Shown piece after piece: positions 17,854 through 24,215 of a stretch of 50,159 nucleotides of DNA. The position numbers and the translations under genes were made by a program. The stretch is from assembly GCA_039028975.1 (NCBI GenBank), contig JBCCHB010000127.1, forward strand, positions 1-50,159, given 5' to 3'. The DNA comes from JAHBNG01 sp039028975 (GTDB taxonomy: Bacteria > Chloroflexota > Anaerolineae > Caldilineales > Caldilineaceae). Position 1 is the first letter of the stretch; each line of letters starts with the position of its first letter. Below the pieces are notes generated by a model, which saw nothing but the letters and a program-made list of their open reading frames with translations, was not told the DNA's origin and did not search any database.

Positions 17854-18507
17854 ATGACGAAACCACTTACACTCTATTCACGGGCCACGCCAAATGGCCA
17901 GAAAGTATCGATTGCGCTAGAAGAGATGGAAATTCAGTACGAGCTTCATGCCGTTGATCTAGCGGGTGGCGAACAGCTAACCGACGAGTATAAGAAGATC
18001 AACCCCAACGGAAAGATCCCCGCTATTGTCGATCCGGAAGGGCCTGACGGCGAGCCGATCAACATTTTTGAGTCGGGAGCGATACTAGTCTATTTGGCCG
18101 AAAAGTCCGGCAAATTCCTCTCCGATGATCCACGCTTACGGATTGAGACCCTGCAGTGGCTCTTCTTCCAGATGGGTGGAATCGGACCGATGTTTGGGCA
18201 GTTTGGTCACTTCTACAAGTTTGGAAAAGATAACTGCGATCACCCCTATCCGGTGGAACGCTACACCAATGAATCCAAACGCTTGCTGGGCGTACTGGAA
18301 GAGCGGTTGGAAGGACGTGCATATTTGGTGGGCGATGAATACTCGATTGCCGATATGGCCACCTTCCCCTGGCTGACTGCGGCCATCCGATTCTACGAGG
18401 CAACGGAGGTCTTGGAGTTGGATAAGCGGCCCAACGTCATGGCGTGGTATGAGCGATGCACAAGTCGCCCCGCAGCAATTAAGGGTAGTCAAGTTGGTGG
18501 TTTCTAG
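17854..18507 (+). CDS. Glutathione S-transferase-like protein (YghU/YfcG type)
   Basis: A 217-aa GST. The thioredoxin-like N-terminal domain (LTLYSRATPNGQKVSIAL, KINPNGKIPAIVDP, the glutathione-binding IFESGAILVYLAEK) is followed by the all-helical C-terminal domain with GDEYSIADMATFPW. The Asn in the TPNG loop and the overall pattern resemble the nu-class enzymes (disulfide-bond reductases). GGAGA lies upstream. It ends the operon-like run. Chloroflexota are not known for glutathione, so the thiol used is open. Confidence 0.9.
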   Translation: MTKPLTLYSRATPNGQKVSIALEEMEIQYELHAVDLAGGEQLTDEYKKINPNGKIPAIVDPEGPDGEPINIFESGAILVYLAEKSGKFLSDDPRLRIETLQWLFFQMGGIGPMFGQFGHFYKFGKDNCDHPYPVERYTNESKRLLGVLEERLEGRAYLVGDEYSIADMATFPWLTAAIRFYEATEVLELDKRPNVMAWYERCTSRPAAIKGSQVGGF

Positions 18508-18528
18508 CCGATTTATTTAATAAAATAA

Positions 18529-18640
18529 GGCCAATCCACAGAATAAAATACCCGTTCAGTAGGCACGCCTCGTGCTGATTCGACCCGCACGAGGCGTGCT
18601 CACCTCTCGAATCTTGGATACTTATTTTTGTGGAATGGCC
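18529..18640. repeat. Nested palindromic element related to the one at 7585
   Basis: Outer arms GGCCAATCCACA (18529-18540) and TGTGGAATGGCC (18629-18640, one mismatch) enclose a perfect 13-bp hairpin GCACGCCTCGTGC (18563-18575) and GCACGAGGCGTGC (18587-18599). The 13-nt word ATACTTATTTTTG (18618-18630) is identical to that at 7573-7585, while the inner hairpins differ. The tail TCACCTCTCGAA (18600-18611) recurs at 46440. Confidence 0.8.
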
Positions 18641-18678
18641 TAATCCGCCTTTTTGGTGTTAATAGGAGTTGGGTCGCG

Positions 18679-18789
18679 CTATTGTACCATTCCCGGTAGA
18701 TAACCTACCTCGCTGTAGAGCTTAGCCGACTTGATATAGGGAAACGCCATATGTGCATAGGTCACACTGTTAAGCCACCGGATAACCAT
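18679..18789 (-). CDS. Possible small ORF or C-terminal gene remnant (36 aa)
   Basis: The frame opens at ATG 18789 and reads MVIRWLNSVTYAHM, then FPYIKSAKLYSEVGYLPGM, ending at TAG. Composition looks protein-like (aromatics, no low complexity), but no ribosome site is clear and I recognise no family. It follows the FMN oxidase by 27 nt on the same strand. It may be a remnant of a longer gene's C-terminus rather than a functional peptide. Confidence 0.3.
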   Translation of the reverse strand: MVIRWLNSVTYAHMAFPYIKSAKLYSEVGYLPGMVQ

Positions 18790-18815
18790 TTAGTCTTTGT
18801 CCGCAATGAAGTTCT

Positions 18816-20072
18816 TTAGAAGACGATTGGCGGCAAATGGTCGTCGCCATGCAGTTGGCTCTCACGCCGAATTTCTGCACCACGCATATGGATTTCGTCG
18901 ATGCTTTGTACCCCAACGAGACGCATTGCTCGGTCCAAGTCAGACTTCATAATCTCAAAGGCACGCGTTAGCCCGGCGTGTCCCCCTGCACCGATTCCCG
19001 CTGCTGCGACTCGGCCGATTCCAACTGCCTTTACACCGTAGGTGAGCGCAATCAGCACATCGGTGCCGTTGCGGACGCCCCCATCTATCAGGAAGTCGAG
19101 CTGTGTGTCGCCCACTAGGGGCATTTCATTGGCTACCATATGAAGCGTAGGCAGAACTCTATCCTGCTGCCGACCACCGTGATTCGACCAAATCACGGCC
19201 GATGCCCCTAGCTCCTCGGCCTTCTGCGCATCGTAAGCACAGTGGACACCTTTGACAATCAGCGGTTTGTCATCGCCCCACGCATCTTTGATCCATTTCA
19301 GATCGTCCCACGTTACGGCCGAAGCAGCAAGCTGCACACCGATATCAGCATAGGGCATCGGTTGGCCTTCATCATCAATCACATTGACAAACTCCATCAA
19401 CCCGCCATCGCGAAAATGATCCAGTAACCAAGGCAGGCGGGGCAGCATCTGCGGCGCAACCATTAGCTTACGTGCGGCAAGCACCAGTCGCTCCTTGGGG
19501 TTTAGGCCACCGAAAGAGTCAGTGACCAGCATGGGCTTCATCTTGGCATGCAGCGCACGTAGTCCGGATACACCTGTATCAATTGTCAGTATAAGCCCCG
19601 TAAAACCAGCATTTTTTGCACGTTCGATGCCTCGTAACGCAGTGTCACGCCCACCACATAGGTAAAGCTGGAACCAGCACTGTCCCGTCGATGCAGCAGT
19701 GACATCCTCCATAGGCGTACCCGAAAGCGTAGATTGTGCCATCACCGTGCCAAACTCTCCCGCCACCTTTGATGCAACCGCATCTGCCATTGGGTAGAGT
19801 GCACGCAGACTACCAACCGGTGCTATAAACCAGGGCACAGCCAACTCGTGACCAACGGCTGTTGTGCTCATATCAACCGATGGAAAGCTCAACGCCCCAT
19901 GTGCGGTCGTCATGGTCTGTTGAAATGCACGCACGTTAGCGCGTAGTGTCGTCTCATAATCTGCGCCACCGCGAAAATATTCAGACACAATTGGAGGAAC
20001 CCGCTCTATCATCAACTTCCAGAGGTCTGCCGTTGTCATTGCATCGGCGATTTTTTGCTCCTGTCGATTCAT
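18816..20072 (-). CDS. FMN-dependent alpha-hydroxyacid oxidase/dehydrogenase (lactate oxidase family)
   Basis: A 418-aa flavoenzyme of the FMN_dh family (lactate, glycolate and mandelate oxidising enzymes). Seen in order: the N-terminal helix segment IVSEYFRGGADYETTLR, the core FMN strand VPWFIAPVGS, WFQLYL, the IVKGVHCAYDAQKAEELGA region, the active-site signature WSNHGGRQQD with catalytic histidine and arginine, and the phosphate-binding LIDGGVRNGTDVLIAL. It oxidises a 2-hydroxy acid to a 2-keto acid, giving electrons to oxygen or a quinone. It is alone on its strand, convergent with the GST gene, with an extended -10 promoter at 20154-20182. Confidence 0.93.
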   Translation of the reverse strand: MNRQEQKIADAMTTADLWKLMIERVPPIVSEYFRGGADYETTLRANVRAFQQTMTTAHGALSFPSVDMSTTAVGHELAVPWFIAPVGSLRALYPMADAVASKVAGEFGTVMAQSTLSGTPMEDVTAASTGQCWFQLYLCGGRDTALRGIERAKNAGFTGLILTIDTGVSGLRALHAKMKPMLVTDSFGGLNPKERLVLAARKLMVAPQMLPRLPWLLDHFRDGGLMEFVNVIDDEGQPMPYADIGVQLAASAVTWDDLKWIKDAWGDDKPLIVKGVHCAYDAQKAEELGASAVIWSNHGGRQQDRVLPTLHMVANEMPLVGDTQLDFLIDGGVRNGTDVLIALTYGVKAVGIGRVAAAGIGAGGHAGLTRAFEIMKSDLDRAMRLVGVQSIDEIHMRGAEIRRESQLHGDDHLPPIVF

Positions 20073-20153
20073 TGTTTGCCTTACAATCAGTTGTGGACGA
20101 TGAAGGTCACCGTTATGTTTGTCGTTTAGAAGGAAATATGCTGTTTCTTGGCC

Positions 20154-20182
20154 ATTATATCAAAAAAGCCGAATCATTGACA
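20154..20182 (-). promoter_or_regulatory. Extended -10 promoter of the FMN oxidase gene
   Basis: On the minus strand a perfect TATAAT (20154-20159) is preceded by TGA, the extended -10. The -35 region (TGTCAA, 20177-20182, 17-nt spacer) is poor, as is usual when an extended -10 is present. Predicted transcription starts about 75 nt before the gene. Confidence 0.6.
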
Positions 20183-20292
20183 CCCAGTTTCGAGGTCACC
20201 AACTATTTCACGCTGGGGCGCCTCGAAAAAACGGTGCCGTTTATGGCTTTATCAATGGCGTAATCGGGCATTTGGCGAATTAGCAAGTCGAA

Positions 20293-20321
20293 TTGAGTGG
20301 TCTCTCGGATTAGGTTATACT
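20293..20321 (+). promoter_or_regulatory. Promoter of the RpiB-like gene
   Basis: TTGAGT (20293-20298), 17-nt spacer, TATACT (20316-20321): a good sigma-70 type promoter about 100 nt ahead of the start codon. Confidence 0.7.
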
Positions 20322-20331
20322 GTTAGTCATG

Positions 20332-20373
20332 ATAAATTAACACCACTGCCTGATAGAAAAACTGTTAATTTAT
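20332..20373 (+). promoter_or_regulatory. AT-rich hairpin in the leader of the RpiB-like mRNA
   Basis: ATAAATTAAC (20332-20341) and GTTAATTTAT (20364-20373) are perfect 10-bp arms with a 22-nt loop, starting just below the predicted transcript start. It may be an operator or an mRNA stem; the sequence alone does not decide. Confidence 0.45.
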
Positions 20374-20420
20374 GCGGAGCCTGAGTATCAATGTAAACAC
20401 AACATAGTAGGAGAACAATA

Positions 20421-20915
20421 ATGAAGAACGAACGTATTTGGATTGGCAACGATCACGGTGGCTATGAGCTTAAGCAACAAATTGTCGAATACCTTGAACA
20501 GCGCGGCAATGATGTTATTGACGTAGGGTCGGGTTCTGAGGAGATTGTCCGCTACCCTTACTACGCCGCCAAGGTAGCAGGTGCTGTCTCCAGAGGAGAA
20601 TCATCGCGTGGGATATTGATCTGTTCAACCGGAATTGGTATGAGCATCATCGCTAATAAATATAAAGGCGTCCGCGCGGCAAATTGCACATCCACCTATA
20701 TGGGGCGCATGACGCGTGCACATAACGACTCTAACATTTTGTGCCTGGGTGGGAAATGTATCGGCCTCTTCGAGGCGCTTGATATCTTGGACGTCTGGCT
20801 TTCGACCGATTATGAAGGTGGTCGCCATGACATCTCGCTAGGGCTGATTGGTGAGGCCGACAGTGTGATGGGCAAAGACAATCTATGGACGCCTGAGATT
20901 CCTGCCATACAGTGA
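20421..20915 (+). CDS. rpiB: RpiB/LacA/LacB-family sugar-phosphate isomerase (ribose-5-phosphate isomerase B-like)
   Basis: A 164-aa enzyme of the RpiB/LacAB family, which interconverts aldose and ketose phosphates such as ribose-5-P and ribulose-5-P. It begins with the phosphate-binding IGNDHGGYELK, has ILICSTGIGMSIIANK (catalytic cysteine and anion hole), GVRAANCTS and NDSNILCLGG. TAGGAGA lies 5-10 nt ahead of ATG. The usual LacAB/RpiB length is about 145-170. It has its own promoter. The sugar importer at 3723-7243 is the only other carbohydrate function in the window, so allose or another sugar phosphate is possible. Confidence 0.92.
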   Translation: MKNERIWIGNDHGGYELKQQIVEYLEQRGNDVIDVGSGSEEIVRYPYYAAKVAGAVSRGESSRGILICSTGIGMSIIANKYKGVRAANCTSTYMGRMTRAHNDSNILCLGGKCIGLFEALDILDVWLSTDYEGGRHDISLGLIGEADSVMGKDNLWTPEIPAIQ

Positions 20916-20993
20916 GTTTTATCGCTATCAACCGCCACAAACATCCGTTGGTCATATTGATGCGCCACCTGAAACTTTGGTCAATCGGCTAAG

Positions 20994-21188
20994 ATGTATG
21001 CATTGCCAACTCTGTATGGCACAATCGCAGAGGATGTGCAGCCGAACGATTATTATGGCCCAGGTGGCTTCATGGAAATGCTCGGTTATCTCAAACAAGC
21101 AGCGGCAAAGGACGCCTCAATGGCTAAAGAGCTGTGGATGGTATCTGAAAAGTTGACTAAATCTCAAAGCTGCACTTGTACTCACTAA
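20994..21188 (+). pseudogene. C-terminal fragment of a retinol dehydrogenase-like SDR
   Basis: The 64 residues (MYALPTLYGTIAEDVQPND, then YYGPGGFMEMLGY, then KELWMVSEKLT) align with the last third of the SDR at 16872 (ALPTIRAAVDP..., YYGPNGFMEM, RLWEMSEELT). No Rossmann fold, NNAG or YxxSK precedes it, and 78 nt separate it from the RpiB-like stop. It is a leftover of a third SDR copy. The position just before a TetR gene suggests an ancestral SDR-TetR pair lost here. Confidence 0.8.
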
Positions 21189-21197
21189 AATCAGGAC

Positions 21198-21226
21198 TTG
21201 ACTGAACGCTCAGTTTCTGTTATGAT
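21198..21226 (+). promoter_or_regulatory. Promoter with TetR operator; leaderless start of the TetR gene
   Basis: TTGACT (21198-21203), 17-nt spacer, TATGAT (21221-21226). The imperfect palindrome TGACTGAACGCTCAGTTT (21199-21216) lies over the -35 and spacer. The start codon at 21234 is only 7 nt after the -10, so the mRNA is predicted to begin at or next to ATG, without a leader or Shine-Dalgarno site. Confidence 0.75.
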
Positions 21227-21233
21227 ATAAACA

Positions 21234-21800
21234 ATGAATGATACTCACAAGCAAATCATTGAAGCTTCAATAGACTTATTTGCTAAGTCTGGCTTTTGGA
21301 ACACGCCCACATCCAAAATAGTGAAACATGCCCAAGTTTCAACAGGAACGCTATTCAACTATTTTGAGTCAAAAAATGGTCTGATTGATGCCGTGTTCCT
21401 GCAATTGAGAGAGGAGCAAACTGCCTATATTGAAGATGGGTATCCAGAAGATGGAACGGTTAAAGAACGTGTCGAGCACATTTGGTTTCGGGAGATTGAC
21501 TGGGGTGTTCGCTTTCCCGTACGCTACAGACTTCTCCAACAGCTAAAGTTGTCAGACTTGGTTAGCCGGGATGCCAAAGATCGATCGTGGGATCAGTGGT
21601 CTTTTGCAATCACGTTAATTCCCGAGGCGATAGAGTCGGGTATCTATCGTGATGTTCCGGTCGAGTATGTTGCTCGGCTTGCCTTTGCCCATCGCGATGC
21701 CGCGATTGATTATGCAATCACTTTCGAATTAGCTGATATGGCACTCACGAAACATATCGCGTGTTCGTTTGAGATCTATTGGGTAGGAATCACCAATTAA
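21234..21800 (+). CDS. TetR/AcrR-family repressor, predicted leaderless
   Basis: A 188-aa regulator with the N-terminal helix-turn-helix: KQIIEASIDLFAKSGFWN, then TSKIVKHAQVSTGTLFNYF and ESKNGLIDAVF. The C-terminal domain is divergent. Three copies of a TGACTGA-N4-TCAxTCA operator surround it (21199, 21817, 21920): one over its own promoter and two between it and the NTF2-like gene. It most likely represses itself and the gene at 22047. The SDR fragment just upstream points to an older role in SDR control. Confidence 0.88.
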   Translation: MNDTHKQIIEASIDLFAKSGFWNTPTSKIVKHAQVSTGTLFNYFESKNGLIDAVFLQLREEQTAYIEDGYPEDGTVKERVEHIWFREIDWGVRFPVRYRLLQQLKLSDLVSRDAKDRSWDQWSFAITLIPEAIESGIYRDVPVEYVARLAFAHRDAAIDYAITFELADMALTKHIACSFEIYWVGITN

Positions 21801-21816
21801 TTTTTTTGCTTCAAAA

Positions 21817-21834
21817 TGACTGAATGCTCAATCA
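21817..21834. promoter_or_regulatory. TetR operator, second copy
   Basis: TGACTGAATGCTCAATCA, arms TGA.TGA/TCA.TCA around a 4-bp centre, the same motif as at 21199 and 21920. It lies 17 nt after the TetR stop, with a possible -10 (TATGAG, 21840) nearby. Confidence 0.65.
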
Positions 21835-21919
21835 TATTTTATGAGTAGACCGTCAATCTATACACAAAGGAGAGAAACAGGAGAAATAAACATCCATATA
21901 GAAAATTTTTACCTCCATT

Positions 21920-21937
21920 TGACTGAACACTCAGTCA
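21920..21937. promoter_or_regulatory. TetR operator, third and most perfect copy
   Basis: TGACTGA-ACAC-TCAGTCA with perfect 7-bp arms, overlapping a TTGACT -35-like box (21919-21924). It lies 110 nt ahead of the NTF2-like start. The region from 21835 to 21919 also holds two purine-rich ribosome-site-like words (near 21868 and 21880) without a start codon after them, perhaps from a lost gene. Confidence 0.7.
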
Positions 21938-22046
21938 CATAGGGCGTACAGATCGAATAAATTATTTACGTGGCCATGTCAGGTTGAAAAACAGAGCCAT
22001 AGCTGATTTTGTCAACAAGTTTCCGTTCAACACAAAGGATATAAAA

Positions 22047-22526
22047 ATGGATACACTCAAAGTAAACCTTGAATCGTTAAAGAAAGATAATTGGTCTAAT
22101 CAGGAGTTGGAAAACGTAAAGCTAATCGTAGATTTTGTTCAACATTTAATGAACAACCACGACTTCGACTACGTCATGAAAACGTTCAACAATGACTCCT
22201 ATATTCAACACAACAGAGGCATCCCTGATGGCATCAGTGGTCTGGTTGATCTTCTCAAACAATTGACTAAGCGATACCCAGATTACGTCTATGACGTCAG
22301 ACATATCTTCGCAGATGGCGATTATGTAACGTTTCACTCCCACGCAACTCTCAATAAGAACCACAGGGGAAACGACAAAAAGGGCCTAAATATTATGGAC
22401 ACGTGGAAGATTGAAGATGGAAAAATTGTGGAACATTGGGATGCGCTCCAGCCCATTGACGGGTTCATGCGCTTCTATACACTGTTGACTGGGGGTGCTA
22501 TCCGAAACACAAATGGTGTTTTCTAA
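22047..22526 (+). CDS. NTF2/SnoaL-like protein
   Basis: A 159-aa protein of the SnoaL-like (nuclear transport factor 2 fold) group: an N-terminal helix (NVKLIVDFVQHLMNNHDFD), then YIQHNRGIPDGISGL, the sheet segment VRHIFADGDYVTFHSHATL, and DTWKIEDGKIVEHWDALQP. These match the predicted SnoaL-like cyclases and polyketide-cyclase relatives, whose reactions are mostly unknown. The start at 22047 has AAGGA 8 nt upstream; a longer frame to 21984 does not. It follows the TetR operators, so it is probably the target of the repressor at 21234. Confidence 0.85.
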   Translation: MDTLKVNLESLKKDNWSNQELENVKLIVDFVQHLMNNHDFDYVMKTFNNDSYIQHNRGIPDGISGLVDLLKQLTKRYPDYVYDVRHIFADGDYVTFHSHATLNKNHRGNDKKGLNIMDTWKIEDGKIVEHWDALQPIDGFMRFYTLLTGGAIRNTNGVF

Positions 22527-22745
22527 ATTCAGCCCCAGTCGTACCTTCTGAATTATGCGAGTATAAAGCGGTTAGGTTTCCAAAACCTGACCGTCCTTTC
22601 GCTTTCTAACCCCTACTGCTTGCGAAGCTACACCCAATCTGCACAATCGATACAAACTCCGAGGATATGTATACATCTTTCTACGCCGGCTACGGTACAA
22701 TTGCATTAAAGCTACTTATTCAAACAACTTGCAAAGGGGAAGAGT

Positions 22746-23101
22746 ATGAATTCGATCAAAACCGCCGGAATCCTCGTTTGGATTACCGTTGTTGTCGCAC
22801 TTTCAGTCGTAATGGGCGGCCTCGTAGGACCGATGGCAATGGCGGGCATGGGTTTCGAGAGCTTCATGACCCCAGCCTGGGCGGCCGTTCCTTTGGCCTC
22901 TCTGTGTTCGCTCTCACTGCAATCCTCTCGAAGAACTATAGGGTGTATCTCGCAATGCTCATTGCCTCAATCGCCCGCGAGATTGGGGACCTAATTCAGC
23001 TTTCCGGTGCGGAGACAATGGACTAGTCGCTTGGGGTCCCCACCATCGTTCTGCTCATCGTCTGGATACTTGGTGCCTACTACTCCATCAGGGCGCGCTA
23101 A
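22746..23101 (+). pseudogene. Small multi-spanning membrane protein, broken by a frameshift and an in-frame stop
   Basis: The first frame reads MNSIKTAGILVWITVVVAL and then VMGGLVGPMAM (AAAGGGGAAG before ATG). Near 22890-22905 the sense jumps to another frame, continuing SFGLSVFALTAILSK and AMLIASIAREIGDLIQLSG. That frame meets TAG at 23024-23026 but goes on sensibly as VPTIVLLIVWILGAYYSI to TAA at 23099. The intact protein would be about 118 aa with four spans. I do not recognise the family. Either a recent pseudogene or sequencing errors; two lesions in 360 nt favour decay. Confidence 0.7.
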
Positions 23102-23188
23102 CCCGCCTTGTTAGGGCGTTGCATGCACAACAAAGTAAGGAAAAATCATGAACGAAATCGCTCGAATCAAACAAGAAAGCTTCAATAT

Positions 23189-24079
23189 CTATTCTCCCAA
23201 CCGCCCTGAAATCTCTTGCAGCCGGATCACTTGTTGGATGAAGAAGGGCAGTGAGACCACGCTTTCAACATATTGGAAGACGTACATCAGCACCGAAAAG
23301 ACAAGGCCATAATCGGTCACGCCGTTGCCAATCACTGCAATAGGTGCATAGACCAATAAGCCGATAATTCCCAACCAAATCAACGCATAATTGATCGTTT
23401 CCAGATCGGAAAGCTTGATATTCCAATGCATCACCGTCTTAAAGTGCCTACCAATGACGCCCATATCATGCGTAGAGAGCGCGTTGACCTGGTTTTCCAG
23501 TTCATCATTGTACGATTTGTTGTAACTGAAGTTCCATCGCCCGCTCAGCAGGTATACAACGGCCATGAGTGCAAACAAGGCTACACTCGCCCAAAATACA
23601 TAGAGGTTTAGGGTGAAGAGGATCACCAATATGCCGACCAGTCCGATCACGCTGGTTATGATTGAGGGCATGGAGTTTTCCAGGAACTCGACAAATTCGG
23701 TCAACAAAGAGGCGCGCGCAGAAATCATAGAGATGGAATTTTTCTTCTCCTGCTCACGCGAGACCATTTCTGTGGAAAGGGAGGTATACATACCAGCGTA
23801 GGCGCGCGTGTCGTAAAATCGCCGACCGCTGCCTACCAGCAGCGTCAGGACGCCCAGCCCACCCAGCGCAGCAATGCCTGCGTAGCTTTGGTTAAGCAGG
23901 CCGTTGATGGAATAACCGATGAACAGGGGAAAGAGCAGATCAAGGAGGGATTCCGCAACAACGAGGAGCAGCGTCAGTGATATTTTCCTCTTGAAGCGGT
24001 GAATGATGCCCCACAGGGTAATTGTTGGTGTTGTAATTGTGTATTCTGTTTGCATGATCAGTGATTCCAAGAAAGTCAT
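23189..24079 (-). CDS. ABC transporter six-transmembrane domain protein without ATPase domain
   Basis: A 296-aa membrane protein resembling the stand-alone ABC_membrane_3 group: a six-span exporter fold with RRFYDTRAYAGMYTSLSTEMV between spans, but no Walker or signature motif. Spans are visible at about residues 35-65, 68-85, 135-155, 158-178, 232-250 and 260-285. The start is 24079 or ATG 24055 (MQTEYTI); neither has a strong ribosome site. It is the last gene on this strand, 136 nt after the FtsX permease. Function of this group is not established. A short plus-strand frame at 23147 with a ribosome site runs antisense into its end and is not taken as a gene. Confidence 0.75.
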   Translation of the reverse strand: MTFLESLIMQTEYTITTPTITLWGIIHRFKRKISLTLLLVVAESLLDLLFPLFIGYSINGLLNQSYAGIAALGGLGVLTLLVGSGRRFYDTRAYAGMYTSLSTEMVSREQEKKNSISMISARASLLTEFVEFLENSMPSIITSVIGLVGILVILFTLNLYVFWASVALFALMAVVYLLSGRWNFSYNKSYNDELENQVNALSTHDMGVIGRHFKTVMHWNIKLSDLETINYALIWLGIIGLLVYAPIAVIGNGVTDYGLVFSVLMYVFQYVESVVSLPFFIQQVIRLQEISGRLGE

Positions 24080-24086
24080 TGGTAAA

Positions 24087-24149
24087 CAGGGATGAGAAGA
24101 TTACACAGATTTAAGAGAGAAATCTGTGTAATCTGCGCAATCTTTGTTC
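24087..24149. repeat. Dispersed repeat, copy 2 (first copy at 15567-15620, inverted)
   Basis: CAGGGATGAGAAGATTACAC through CAATCTTTGTTC. It contains the complementary pair AGATTACACAGATTT / AAATCTGTGTAATCT, forming a 15-bp stem. It is nearly identical in inverse orientation to the segment inside the false P450 extension. It lies between the six-TM gene and the FtsX permease. Confidence 0.8.
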
Positions 24150-24215
24150 TAAAAACTTTCTCGGGTTAACTTATAAAGTGAGAGAAAATAGATAGAATTT
24201 AATCGGAAGATTTGT

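Noticed and set aside
19946..20263. Plus-strand frame of 105 codons overlapping the FMN oxidase start
   Set aside because: Mostly antisense to the oxidase and its promoter; the last 40 residues look mildly protein-like but match nothing I know.
23090..23130. Possible integron attC-like end (CTTGTTAGGGCGTTGC)
   Set aside because: The core boxes and the second half of an attC site are missing, and no integrase is in the window.
23147..23310. Plus-strand start with ribosome site (MNEIARIKQES)
   Set aside because: After about 14 codons it runs antisense through the six-TM protein gene; at most a lost gene's first codons.
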